The notes under the pieces were generated by a model. It was not told where the DNA came from. It searched no databases and was given only the letters and a program-made list of their open reading frames with translations. A program made the translations under genes and the position numbers. From Hanleya hanleyi (Eukaryota; Mollusca; Polyplacophora; Lepidopleurida; Hanleyidae), in the NCBI GenBank assembly GCA_036873755.1, contig JAVTVY010025158.1, forward strand, positions 1-64,000: a DNA stretch of 64,000 nucleotides, written 5' to 3'. Shown here one piece after another: positions 23,250 through 34,609 of this stretch. How positions within the stretch are numbered: the first letter of the stretch is position 1; the number at the start of each line of letters is the position of its first letter.

Positions 23250-24372
23250 ACCGGAAGGGCGTTAAATTACTTGGTGGTCCATTTTGCAGTTGTACATGAA
23301 TAAATCCGCATGTAGCTAAGCGATAGATTTTGATAAAATATTGAATATGCATATTTGGATGAGCTGTAGAGCCATTAAAATACTTGGTGTATGTATTTGT
23401 CTACATCGGATATATACATGACGGTTTGTCATCTTTTTCCTGCATTTTCCCTATATTGGAAGTGGTGATATACAGGTTTGGTTTGGCAGTAAACCACCGG
23501 AGTGAACTGAAAACAGTATTTGTACTGTTCGATGCACTTTTCATGTTGAATGCGCGTATACCCATCGTATGTGATATTATGCTTTTGAGGCTGAAGAGCC
23601 TTAAAATACTTGATGAATCATAAAGTGGTTGTACGTATTTGTTTGCCAATATGATACGTGAATATAATTATGCTAGCAATACGATTTTAATATAATATTG
23701 ACTTATGCAATATTGAATATGCATAGTTGGATGGTCATTAGAATATGCTAGATGTATTGACTTGTCCATATCGATATGGCCATGTTTTTGTCATTTTAGC
23801 TGCATTTAAATGTGCCTTTTTGAAAGCGGTATTATACAGGTTTTGTCTAATGCATTTGAACAAATCGACTTGTGAGCAAACAGCTCTTGTAATGTTGTTC
23901 GAAGACCTTTTCATTTTGAATGAACATATAGCGATCGTATATATTATGCTTTTTTGAGGCTGAAGAGCCCTTAGAATACTCGGTCTACAAAGCGGTTGTA
24001 CATATTGTCTGTCAATAGGATACGTGAATGTATTAATTCTAGTAATATGACTTTACTATATATTGAATTATGCAATCTCGAATATGCATAGCTAGATGCG
24101 CTGAAGAGCCATTAGAATACTGGGTGAGCTGATTGGTGAACCGAAGAGCCATTAGAATACTTGGTTAGCTAAAGAGCCATTAGAATACCTGGCGAGCTGA
24201 ACAGCCATTTGAATACTTGGTGAGCTGAAGAGCCATTAAAATACTTGATGAGCTAAAGAGCCATTAGAATACTTGATGAGCTGAAGAGCCATTAGAATAC
24301 TTGGTGAGCTGAAGAGCCATTAGAATACTTGGTGAGCTGAAGAGCCATTAGCACAAGCTGAGTAGCTAGCAG
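23250..24372. repeat. Local repeat array with AGAGCCATTAGAATACTTGG units
   Basis: Two or three degenerate monomers of about 350-400 bp (about 23260-23640, 23640-24000, 24000 onward) precede a tight 28-bp array (about 24100-24352). The monomers share GGAAGTGGT-TATACAGG and GGCTGAAGAGCC-TTA-AATACTT. The 28-bp unit is GAGCTGAAGAGCCATTAGAA plus TACTTGGT, about nine copies. Short frames here are not genes. Confidence 0.7.
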
Positions 24373-24607
24373 GTCCTCCGCCAAGTAGCCTGTTTGAGAG
24401 CATACAGCATATACGCTTCCAATATCTCCTTAAATATAACTTGGAAAGTTGATATGTGTATGTGGAAAGAGACGTTCATCTGGAATTGTTGAGACCTTTT
24501 GAGGAGGTTTGGGAAGCAGTAATGGGTAGTGTAACACTGGAATGTAAGTCTGTAGTTGTATATGGATTTGTGGATGGTGAGGTTTATAAATCGATGAGTG
24601 GAATAGA

Positions 24608-26234
24608 TCAAGATATCGCGTTCACAACACAGATGGGTACAATATGGGTGAGTGAAATCCAAGATGGTCAATGGCAGCCATCTTGGATTACATACTACCT
24701 CAATGAAAATCAATACCAATCGCTGTTTAACTGATGTGAAGCACCGTCTCGAGTTTGAAGTTGATTGGTCAAATTGTTGTCGAGATATCACGTTCACAAG
24801 ATCCGAGACGGATGGAATCCAATATCGTCAATGGCAGCCCTCTTGGATTACGTATCTCGGTGAAAATCAAAACCAATGGCCATCTAATTGATGTGAAGCA
24901 CATTTTCAAGATTGAAGTGGATTGGTCAAACTGTTGTAGAGATATCGCGTTCACAAGATGTGGGATGGACAGAATCCAATATGGTCAATGGCAGCCATCT
25001 TGGATTACGTACCTCAGTGAAAATCAATACCAATGGCTGTCTAACTGATGTGAAGAACCTTCCCAAGTTTGAAGTCGATTGGTTGAATTGTTCTCGAGAT
25101 ATCGCGTTCACAAGATCTGGGACGGATGGAATCCAATATGGTCAATGGCAGCCATCTTGGATTACGTACCTCAGTGAAAATCAATACCAATGGCCGTCTG
25201 ACTGATGTGAAGAACCTTCCCAAGGTTGAAGTTGATTGGTGGAATTGTTCTTGAGATATCGCGTTCACAAGATGTGGGACGAACAGAATCCAATATGGTC
25301 GATGGCGGCCATCTTGGATTACGTACTTCAGTGAAAATCAATACCAATGGCCGTCTAGCTGATGTGAAGCACCTTCTCAAGTTTGAAGTCGATTGGTCGA
25401 ATTGTTCTTGAGCTATCGCGTTCACAAGATGTGGGACGGACAGAATACAATATGGTCGATGGCGGCCATCTTGGATTACGCACCTCAGTGAAAATCAATA
25501 CCAATGGCCGTCTAACTGATCTGCAGCACCTTCTCAAGTTTGAAGTCGATTGGTCAAATTGTTCTCAAGATATCGCGTTCACAAGATGTGGGACGGACGG
25601 AAGCACGGACGGCTAGCATTTTCAATGGTCAATGGCAGCCATCTTGGATTACGTACCTCAGTGAAAATCAATACCAATGGCTGTCTAACTGATGTGAAGA
25701 ACCTTCACAAGTTTGAAGTCGATTGGTTGAATTGTTCTCGAGATATCGCGTTCACAAGATCTGGGACGGATGGAATCCAATATGGTCAATGGCAGCCATC
25801 TTGGATTACGTACCTCAGTGAAAATCAATATCAATGGCCGTCTGACTGATGTGAAGAACCTTCCCAAGCTTGAAGTTGATTGGTGGAATTGTTCTTGAGA
25901 TATCGCGTTCACAAGATGTGGGACGAACAGAATCCAATATGGTCGATGGCGGCCATCTTGGATTACGTACTTCAGTGAAAATCAATACCAATGGCCGTCT
26001 AACTGATGTGAAGCACCTTCTCAAGTTTGAAGTCGATTGGTCGAATTGTTCTTGAGATATCGCGTTCACAAGATGTGGGACGGACAGAATCCAATATGGT
26101 CGATGGCGGCCATCTTGGATTACGCACCTCAGTGAAAATCAATACCAATGGCCGTCTAACTGATCTGAAGCACCTTCTCAAGTTTGAAGTCGATTGGTCG
26201 AATTGTTCTCAAGATATCGCGTTCACAAGATGTG
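24608..26234. repeat. 157-bp satellite, about ten units
   Basis: The anchor GATATCGCGTTCACAAGA recurs at about 24941, 25098, 25255, 25412, 25569, 25743, 25900, 26057 and 26214. The spacing is 157 bp, except one 174-bp step where GAAGCACGGACGGCTAGCAT-like sequence has slipped in. The first units are more diverged. The unit length is not a multiple of three, so the overlapping short frames on both strands are artefacts. Confidence 0.9.
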
Positions 26235-26323
26235 GGACGGACGGGCGGACGGAAGGACGGACGGAGGGACGGACGGAAGGACGGACGGAAGGACGGACGG
26301 AGGGACGGACGGAAGGACGGACG
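26235..26323. repeat. GGAC/GGAA tetranucleotide microsatellite
   Basis: Runs of GGACGGAC alternate with GGAAGGAC or GGAGGGAC, with a 28-bp higher-order period. It directly follows the last satellite unit. A single short copy of the motif also appears inside the satellite at about 25590-25612. Confidence 0.9.
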
Positions 26324-26337
26324 TCTAGCATTTCCAA

Positions 26338-26365
26338 GTCCTCCCACCACTTCGTGGCGGAGGAC
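26338..26365. other. Terminal hairpin of pearl-like element
   Basis: GTCCTCCCACCAC and GTGGCGGAGGAC pair around a TTC loop with a small bulge. Its distal arm is also the inverted match of the left end of the element. Such 3' hairpins are a Helitron-like trait. Confidence 0.55.
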
Positions 26366-26769
26366 AATAATTGGTGAGCTGAAGAGCTATTAGAATATTT
26401 GGTGAGCTGAAGAGCCATTTAAATACTTGGTTGGCAAAATAGCCTGTTTGGTATTAAAATTGGGCATTGGATTGTTTCCATTGAGAATGTGATTGAACAT
26501 GGTTGGTGTCGTGAAAAGAAAGATGTATAAAGTAATGCGATCTGTGATAACTGCATGAAAGCGGTATTTAACATGGATTTGAGTAAAAGACTCTGTTTTG
26601 TTTTATTATGATTGAACATGGGTGATGTTATGAAAGTAATGATGTAAAACGTTAATGAGATTTGTGAACAGAAATAACGAATAAACACGACTAGCAGCAC
26701 CGCATGACGGCTAGCGCCGTATGACAATTCCAAATATATGTGTTGTTGAATGTGTTATTGCGTAACGGT
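26366..26769. repeat. Array remnant after the pearl-like element
   Basis: Two more 28-bp units lie at 26370-26430. Sequence of unknown nature follows, with ATTGAACATGGTTGGTGT and a similar partner, ATTGAACATGGGTGATGT, 110 bp later. No gene is seen. Confidence 0.45.
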
Positions 26770-27525
26770 ACAGGAGAAATGCCTTAACATGGGGTAACCT
26801 GGTAAATTGAAGAAACCTAGAAAAACTAACCTGTGATGTCCGACGTCGTACGGCTTAAATTTCCCACCAAAACAATAAACCTACAAATATTTGTCGAGTG
26901 ACATGTACAGAGGGCGGACCGCGGGGACTAACAGTCCACCAGCAGAATCCTACCAAATGCAGATAATAAATTTGAGCGATATGAAAACTCTTTGAACCGC
27001 GGTATCATGAGAGGTGCGCGTGTACCGAGGCGTTGCTAGGGGTTACCATAACTGTTAATGCATTCACTATTGCTTTTTTCAATATTACAAGAATTAAACC
27101 GAAAAATTTGTTCGTTTCACATTTAATTTCCTCTTTTATTTAGTTAGTTTATCTTATTTTTTTTATTTTAGTGATTGACTGTGATTTTCTTTACGTTAAC
27201 TGGTGTGGGAACTTCGTATTAAGAATCACATTAATTCATTAAATAACTTCTTGGACGTTTGAAGTTTGCGAGCATGTTGTCTTTTCCTAATATGAGAGGT
27301 CGTCCGGATCTGAGGTTTGCAAACTTACCCATTTCCAGTCGGTTCGTTCGCAAATATATTTTCATACAACATCTCTCTATCTTCGTAACGGAGTTGAGAT
27401 ATCAATGGATACATCCGCGAATCCTATCATATCGTCTTCGGTCTCCCGTACAACTTACATAAAGTCGTAAAAGCAGCTGGTGAGACCGCTTCACTTTTTG
27501 TCATCTTACGCCGTTCTATTTATCC
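26770..27525. repeat. Leader block, rearranged copy 4
   Basis: Positions 26785-26890 are the reverse complement of the text near 825-930. From 26970 the sequence follows 2170-2740 in direct orientation, so an inversion or deletion joins the two. The 18-bp palindrome seen in other copies is missing. Confidence 0.6.
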
Positions 27526-27721
27526 GCCACCATTGCATGTTGTATATCTCTCTCTTCACAACAATGTATTGAAGAATCAAGATTATCGATACAAGCGTCC
27601 AGTCCGCAATTCAATGTTCAGCCGTTGTCTGTCTGTTAAAGAATTTCCTAAATCATGTAAGTGCATTAGCATTAATAAAAGAAAAAAAAACAATCATAGT
27701 ATACGTGTACATAAACATTTC

Positions 27722-27840
27722 TAGTTTCCTGCAATAGAGAAGCGGTCAACAGTTTCTATGATGTCGGCAAGATATCATGATGTTCCAAATATCAAATCCG
27801 TGTTGCTGATCAGTATCCTTCTCAAGTCCAGCTTCTCGAT
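27722..27840 (-). repeat. Partial copy of the 274-bp insert family
   Basis: The stretch TTTCCTGCAATAGAGAAGCG to TTGCTGATCAGTATCCTTCT matches 47705-47810, part of the insert that interrupts the receptor at 46874-48141. The other end of the insert is missing. Confidence 0.6.
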
Positions 27841-29007
27841 GCACTCAATGATTGATAGTGCACCACTCCTGACACCCACAAACAAACACCATGACTTCAA
27901 TCCTGTCAATACCTTAGTGGTTTCATTCATAAATATAGCCGATTAACTCGTATATCCACCTCATGTGCAAATATCAGCACGATTAACACACAGCTTTCTG
28001 CAATTAATAAGTGATATGACAATAACGGTAATTGCTGATGGTGTGCCTAATGTTTGAAAGCTCGTGGAAAGCAGCAGTAAATAAATACATGTATTTCTGG
28101 TTCATATGTACGTGATAATATTACACGACCAGTAAATCCTCTCGCATGTGTGTCGTCAGATCGACAAAGACAAACGATGCTATGTTTATTTAGAAGTAAC
28201 ATAGCTTCCATTAAAACCTCGATTCAAGTACTTCGCAAATGCCGAGAGTAGTCCAGTGAGAGAAGGTTCTCTATTGACTTATCTAAGACAGTATTAAATG
28301 CATTGTACCATACTAGTCCTAATATATGTTCACGGATACTTCAAAAGTTTATATCGCAAGCTTATGTGTTTTAATGCTGTATCTGGCCATAGCTGGCCTT
28401 CTGATAACTGGCGATGGTGGAGCACACCCCCTAGCGATACCGCTGTACTGTACCTAACCCGTACATCAGCTACATCTACCCGAAACTACGAAGCACTGAA
28501 CTATAATATGGACAATATTGCATGGAAACAAGAGTTTATTGGGCACGAGTGCTCTAGGAAAGTGCTCTTCTCACATGGAAACAAAGGTACGCTTCGCGCT
28601 TCTCAGTGATCAAATCATCTTGGCATATATAAAGTTGTTGGTAAATATACCAGTATAATCAGGCTGACCGGAGCTGAACAGCTAGACAGCTAAACTGCAG
28701 GAGGGAATGATATTTTCCTTGCTGACTCACAGACAATTCCGAACGTCTTCCAATGTACAGGTTTATTGTCAGCAATATCCAGCCTGTCCAAAAACAGAAT
28801 CCGAAATTTAAGGAATATACATGTGTCTATACATGAGGTGTAATAATCGATGACTTTCTGATCTTACAGACCAGACTGTATCTGTTCATCACTGAACCGA
28901 CGATTCGATCTTATCATGGAAACACGATTGAAAATATCAGATTTGAAGGTAAAATCTGCTTGTGAATAGTCACAGGAGGGAAAATTATTCACCATTTGTC
29001 ACGAAAT
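27841..29007 (+). repeat. Upstream region of type B receptor 1
   Basis: Homologous to 37790-38893 and 59660-60771. It holds a TATATAAA box at 28627 and the TTCTGATCTTACAG stretch that could be a splice acceptor for a 5' non-coding exon. No other gene is supported; a short frame at 28298-28609 has no counterpart preserved in the paralogous regions. Confidence 0.5.
28627..28634 (+). promoter_or_regulatory. TATA-like box upstream of type B pseudogene
   Basis: TATATAAA lies in the context TTGGCATATATAAAGTTGTT, about 380 bp upstream of the start codon. It is kept at the same place at 38514 and 60392. Confidence 0.4.
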
Positions 29008-29982
29008 ATGCTGAACATGTCAGACGCAGAACACAAGGAACAACAGCATGTTAACAATTTTAGCAGTCTTTCCAACAGTAGCAACGACAATAGCCATATA
29101 CAAGATATTCTCAACGGCGTTTACATTTTTTCCATTATCGGGACATGCATTGGTATAATTGGGAATTTGTTTCTTATCCTGACTATTTTACGGCTCAAAT
29201 GTCTGCGAACCTCACCTACATATATTATGTTGTTGAGTCTGGCGTCTGCAGATACAATTGTATGTTTCAGTTGATATTTGTTACAAATACCCGAAATACC
29301 GGATGCAATTTCCAAACTGTACTACGTCATCATATTTTCGACGGCCGCATTCAGTGCTTACCATCTGTTTTCTTTGGCACGTTACCTGACTCTTGTAAAG
29401 CCGTTCTTTGCCAGACGTCATTTGACGGCCAAGAACGTGGCGTGGTTATGTGTTATTCAATGGATTCTATTATTAGGGTCCAATTCAACGGCTATGTTAG
29501 TGACAGGACGGGATAGGACCCCGTGTGAAATCAAGAAGTGCAGCAAACTCTACATCCTCGTGTATTGTATTCTCTGTTTCTTTATCCCATTGGTTGCCAT
29601 CGTCATCTTCCATGGAATTAAATTCTATAAGCTTAGAAAGACATCAGTCAACTCAGAGAACGTAACTTCGAGAAAAACTGTATCTGGACGAGCTGTGTTG
29701 GCAATAACTTTAATCTCTGTTCTGCTTTTGACAACCTGGGAGATAGTTGCGATTATTGTCTATACATTTCATGCCCGACTATCACCTCCGGCTGTAGAAT
29801 TTGGAGCTCTCACTGCATATTTGGTTTTCCTTAATAGTGCCATCAACCCCTTCTAGGATTTCTTCATGTCACCAACTGTAAGAAAAAAAGCATTTGCGTT
29901 TGCTTCAAAGCCGTATCAATCTGTGAATTGTTTACCAATGGATGTTTATAACACACCAAACACTAGTGTATCACAGAGATGA
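29008..29982 (+). pseudogene. Class A GPCR, type B, pseudogene with two nonsense codons
   Basis: The frame follows the intact receptor at 41915 from start to stop. It is closed by TGA at 29272-29274, where paralogues have TGG after TM2, and by TAG at 29854-29856 inside the TM7 NPFLY motif (the Leu codon). A 6-bp in-frame deletion in TM3 removes two residues from the SAYHLALFSLVRY segment. The N-terminus is shorter than in other members. The C-tail ends normally at the TGA at 29980. Point mutations rather than shifts suggest it was silenced fairly recently. Confidence 0.85.
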
Positions 29983-30486
29983 ACCGGTACACGTAAGTTA
30001 GATAGATAAACAAGAAATATCGTAAAAAACGACGGGCTTCGGCGTTTAAATGGAGATTCTGCATATAATAAGTATACTTTGAAGTATTAAATTCCGCATC
30101 AATGGTTACACCTGATTTCATTGGTCAGTTATGTCGGGGACATGTCAGGTGTAACCATTTGTAACTACACGTACTTGTCATCCGGCATTGTTTCTTCCTC
30201 AACGTGTAAGGAATTGTCTATGGAGGATAGAAGGGCCATGGACCCCGAGATAATTGTCTAATGAGAATGCAGGATTATCCCGGACACCGAGATAATCGTC
30301 CAATGAAAATGCATAATTAAAATATAAAATCCCCCTATTAGTGTATGCCATTTTCTTTTCCAATTGAAGAGAACAGCTGTCTATCAACGCCATATACAAT
30401 ACTAGGATAAATTCTACACAAGAAATCGACTTGGAGTTCATTCAAGTAATGCCATTATAAATATATATAAATAAAAATCCTTTGAA
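29983..30486. other. 3' flank of type B pseudogene
   Basis: It shares the CACCTGATTTCATTGGT stretch with the other receptors. It also carries a run of ACCCCGAGATAATTGTCTAATG-type units (about 30235-30320) found again near 43215-43330, 48425-48545 and, inverted, 50430-50570. No gene is seen. Confidence 0.5.
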
Positions 30487-31290
30487 GACCGTTGATAGGA
30501 TATTGATTTATTAAAGCCTTTGTTATAGCATCCATTCTTGCAACCTCACCTTGACTAGTCTCTTCTAACATTTAAAGGAGTAATACTAGAATATATTTGA
30601 TCAAAATTTCTCGCCCATGTCAGTTGTATAACATGGCAAGACAATGCTATAATTAAATGATTGCAAAACATCCAAACATCAACGATATGATGGATAATTC
30701 TCCAAATTTAGAAAATCTGTTTACTTCAATTCTCGATAGACATGTCAAATATAACATTATTTTGCATACTTGATGGTAAAAACACATAAAAAACAGAATT
30801 ACCCAGCTTTTTGTGCTCATTGTGCCTGTTGGAGAAAGTCCCAATGTTCGGTCACAGACAGGGTCGCAAGGTCTAGCCAGGCTGGAGCATACCCAAGTTC
30901 TTATGCAAATATTCTTCCAAAGCAGAAGGAAAGATTTGAAAAACATTGAAGAAAACAAGAAACTGGGATTGTAAATGCAGGTTATCTAAATTCGGATTTC
31001 AATTGCTATGCAAATACTCAAGTCTCTCAAACCCCAGACAAACCATTTGTCATTATATTAAACATCCTAAATTATTTGGTTAGCTAATATTTATATGTTT
31101 AGCTTTCTTATATCTTCTCGACATGAGAGAAGCATTTCTTGGAAATACATTCCAATATTGCTCTACACATGGGAGCTCCAGATTGTATCTTTGTTATATT
31201 TTATCATATTTTCAGTGCCTAAATGGATGCCATAACAAAGGCCGTAACAATTTATTCATTAGAGAGTTTATTATATATTAGATACTTATG
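30487..31290. other. Shared unclassified segment (copy 1)
   Basis: Matches 49486-50239. The text GGTCACAGACAGGGTCGCAAGG near 30850 is part of it. No coding motif is seen on either strand. Confidence 0.4.
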
Positions 31291-32990
31291 TCGAGCAGCA
31301 TCAAGGTATAGTGTATCGTAGATGAACTGCCCGAGAGCAACACATATCTTGTCATCAGCAGCATTCGAGGATAGGCTCGCTCGAGTGAACTGCCTCTGAC
31401 AGAATCATGTAGCGCTATTAGAGGGATTATGAATTTTTATATAGGATTTTTTTTCGAATTTTGGAAGTCTGTTAAATAATGTCTTAAGGTAACAAAGTAA
31501 CGGTGTTATGATTCTGTACTTTGAGTCTCCTTTGTTTTCTGAATTGTGATTCGTTTTATGTTGTGTAGATATAGTACTTGTTTTTTTCAGTGTGGCCTTG
31601 CAGCAGTAATTTGTCAACATGTTTACACTTTACAATGGCCTCATTCTGCACTGAGTGAGTATATATTTTTGGCATGGAACTGTGAAGAATATTCTAGGAA
31701 GTGCCAGAGTGATCAGGCAAGCCCTGGAATGTTTCAGGCAGTTGTTTACTGCTTCATGTATGATATCGTTTTCGAGAAAGATCTCTGTTTATGAAAAGTG
31801 ACAATCTTAATAAATTAATATCCTATCGATGCTCCCCAATCGTACATGTAGCTGTATAGGATCTTACGTATTTCAATTGGATTTGGTGTCCTGAGCAGCC
31901 ATACCATGGATATTTATTAGCATTATAACATCATGGTCGCATCTGGACTCACCCATTTTAAATCGAGGAGGGGAGATAGGTTCACTGTTGCCATTTACCT
32001 CAATGTTTACACTAAAGATCAGTCCATATATCTACCCCGTATTATGGTGCCACAATTTCGGGACCGCAGCAACATGAAAAGATGAACCGGCTAATTCGGC
32101 TGAGCCAGCCAAAAATTCTTTGTCGTCAATGTTTCCTTCAAAGCACTATGAAGCGTTCTCGGGATTGGTTAACACCCGAGGTGTTAGATCCTACAAGCGA
32201 CATATCCAAATGGGGAGCAGATAGGATTTAATTTTAATTAGATTGGTAAAGTGAGTACTGACAGCAAGTGGAAATCACCAGCCTGTAACTAGACAGTGTA
32301 TTTTCCAGCCTGCGAATTGAACTATATAAACACCTGACATTCTGTAATATAGAGAGAGGTTGTATAAAAGACATCTCATTGAGTTAGATCATGAAACCGA
32401 TGAAGAAACTTTTGGACTGCCGACAAGTGTTCTAACGTGAAAGCGTTCCTGTGGGATAACTTGTTATTAAAGCGCAGACCTGCTGGTTGAAGTCCCTTGA
32501 GGAGACTTCACTGAGAATTTGACGTTGTTTGGGAGATTCGCAAAGTGTTGTTCCTTGTTTCGAGTTACAGAAACTGGACTCGGACGTCGATCGGCGCTGG
32601 AGCTGAACTGCTTCGTGGAGTGTGATACGCTTGGATTTCACAAGGAGTGGACAACATGACTGGACACATGATAAATGGACTGAGAGGAGTTGTACAACAA
32701 CGTTAGGTAGAAAGCGGACTGTATTGGACCGTTAGTGCATTTAAGATCAATTAAGCTGCCTGTCACACTATTCTACGGTATTGTAGTAAGCCTAAAGTTT
32801 GTGACATATTGTGCCATTTTTGTGAATGTTTATTTTCCGGTTGGTTAGTTATATAAAATCTTTAACTGAATCATCTGGTATTTTGTTGTAATTTTGTTTG
32901 ACCAATGTTTAGCTGTAGATTTGGCTAACTTCTACTGGCTCTGTTTTGAGAGCAATTAAATATGTATCGGTGGGTTCATAACAACGGTCA
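31291..32990. other. Shared segment with TATA-like site (copy 1)
   Basis: Matches 52424-54110. TATAAAAG at about 32364 and CTATATAAACACC near 32322 look like core promoter elements, and AATTAAATATG near 32955 could be a poly(A) signal. I see no protein. It could be an old LTR-like or leader sequence, but I find no target duplication. Confidence 0.35.
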
Positions 32991-33360
32991 CGGCGGTAAT
33001 TTCCATCTAGTCTGATACCATTTAGATAAGAAAATAGTGGTCACTTCAGTTATCTCCATCAAGTCTGATAACCTTTATGTAAGAAATTAGAGGTGACATC
33101 GGTTATTCCCATCTGATTACCTTAGGTAATAAATTAGCGGTCATGACGGTAACCTCCATCTAGCCTGACTACCTTTAGATAATAAATTAGTGATCACGTG
33201 GTTATCTCCATCTAGTCTGATAACTTTTAAGTTAGAAATTCACGGTCACGGCAGTAATCTCTATCTACTTTGATAACTTTTAGATAAGAAATTAGCGGTC
33301 ACGGCAGTAATCTCCATCTACTTTGATAATCTTTGACTAAGAAATTATCGGTCCTGTACT
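32990..33360. repeat. About 55-bp tandem repeat (copy 1)
   Basis: Six to seven imperfect units with the shape GGTCACGGCAGTAATCTCCA, TCTAGTCTGATAAC and TTTTAGATAAGAAATTAGC. The same array is at 54115-54487. Confidence 0.8.
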
Positions 33361-33559
33361 CAAATAATCTATCTTCTCCCTAAATAAGTTAACCCACAGC
33401 ATGTGACCGTCATTCGATGATCCACAATCGACAAGTAAACACTTCAACTACCGCAACAATATGACGAGGCGATTCGATATATAAAATATATCGCGGGATG
33501 AGAAGTGGCTGGATAATTGTGAATCACACCAAACATCAACCCAGCAGCGAGCGCTATTT

Positions 33560-33745
33560 AACGACACAACAGATTACATGAGATGATGTGTTTAACAACC
33601 ATATTTCCGGTTATATTTCCGCCGAAGCAATATCCGGGATCTACCACAAGAATCCGTTAAACTTTCAACTTTCATCGACTGTTCACGCTTACATATGACG
33701 TTGAAACTGCAGCCTTCTGTCAATGCATCCCCTCTTACTTGAATG
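33560..33745 (+). pseudogene. Capsid-like Polinton remnant, truncated (copy 1)
   Basis: Only the part encoding SGYISAEAISGIYHKNPLNF and a few flanking residues remains. At 33745 the sequence jumps over 752 bp that are present in copy 2 (54881-55632). The frame does not continue, so this is a deletion derivative of the fragment described at 54690-55152. Confidence 0.55.
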
Positions 33746-34609
33746 TATATGCATGCGCATGTATGAAAGTATGTGTTCAATGTGATGAGAATCTTATAAA
33801 TAGGAATTTCAACGTATGAGAATGATACCATCAGCGACAACGGTCTTGAGCAACAATGTCTGGAAAGTTTCACTCAGTAAAACGCATCTACGTATCTTGA
33901 AGCGCGCTGATAGAATCTAAAATATTATATTGCTAATCAGAATATCAATCATTATAGTTTGTTATCCCGTCATTCCCCAAAATTTTGTTACATATTGTAG
34001 CATTTTCGGTCCCCAAGACGACGTAGGGGTTGTGAGCGATCCTAGATGTTATAACGCAAGGTCGACTGTTGAACTGGGTGATGGTGTCTACATTACCCTT
34101 TAAGATAGATTCCAGTTCGTCTCCGAGATTATTCGAAGACTTGAAATGGATAACAACGGAACTCAATTTCCTGAAGATATAGTTTTCACTATATATGCAT
34201 TTCGTATCAGCTACAACATTTCACGTAATTTGTGAACTGTAGGAGATTATGAAGGAATTTGATTTGAAATCGCCAAACATTCTCTTATATACTGTCCTGT
34301 ATGAATGTGGGTGCATGCCAGATCCATCAAATTCTCAGTAAAATTTTGACAACTCGAATCGCTATCTGTCTCAAAACTAAAACATCCTCATCATACTGGG
34401 GATTCGTGAAGTACAGATTCATTGCAGTTATACAATCATGCAATATAAAACCATATAGTCTCGAGTTATAACTGTTTCTCACAAATAACTATGCACATAG
34501 ATGTTTTACAATACCTGACCTAAAAGGTTATGAAATGGAATATCGGAAATATCTTTGTACAAACAAGCAGCACTGGGAATTAAAACACATCATAATGGAC
34601 TGACGTTTA
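33746..34609. other. Shared unclassified segment before leader block (copy 1)
   Basis: Matches 55633-56499. A minus-strand frame at 33945-34166 (with VIHFKSSNNLGDELESIL) is open in both copies, but about seven of its 73 residues differ between them. I see no sign of constraint and no family I know. Confidence 0.4.

Larger units (their letters stand above)
24373..26365. mobile_element. Pearl-like nonautonomous element with satellite core
   Basis: The ends are inverted: GTCCTCCGCC at 24373-24382 and GGCGGAGGAC at 26356-26365. Inside lie a unique left part, ten units of a 157-bp satellite, an ACGG-type microsatellite and a terminal hairpin. The element sits between two pieces of the 28-bp array, which resumes at 26370 with TTGGTGAGCTGAAGAGC. 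This layout is that of the bivalve pearl/DTC84-type elements, thought to be Helitron-related. No transposase is encoded. Confidence 0.7.

Noticed and set aside
24456..26418. Many overlapping open frames of 60-116 residues on both strands
   Set aside because: They are produced by the 157-bp satellite and the GGAC microsatellite. The period is not a multiple of three and the frames change with each unit.
31546..31794. 82-codon frame kept in both long-duplication copies (also 52681-52953)
   Set aside because: The copies are too similar for conservation to mean anything, there is no ATG start (it begins at ATT/GTG-like codons in context) and no family is recognisable.
32432..32641. 69-codon minus-strand frame kept at 53567-53776
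   Set aside because: It starts at GTG, not ATG, and lies in recently duplicated DNA, so openness is not evidence.
32179..32985. Possible solo LTR (TGTTAG ... CATAACA with a TATAAAAG inside)
   Set aside because: No target-site duplication and no primer site or polypurine tract at its borders; terminal match could be chance.
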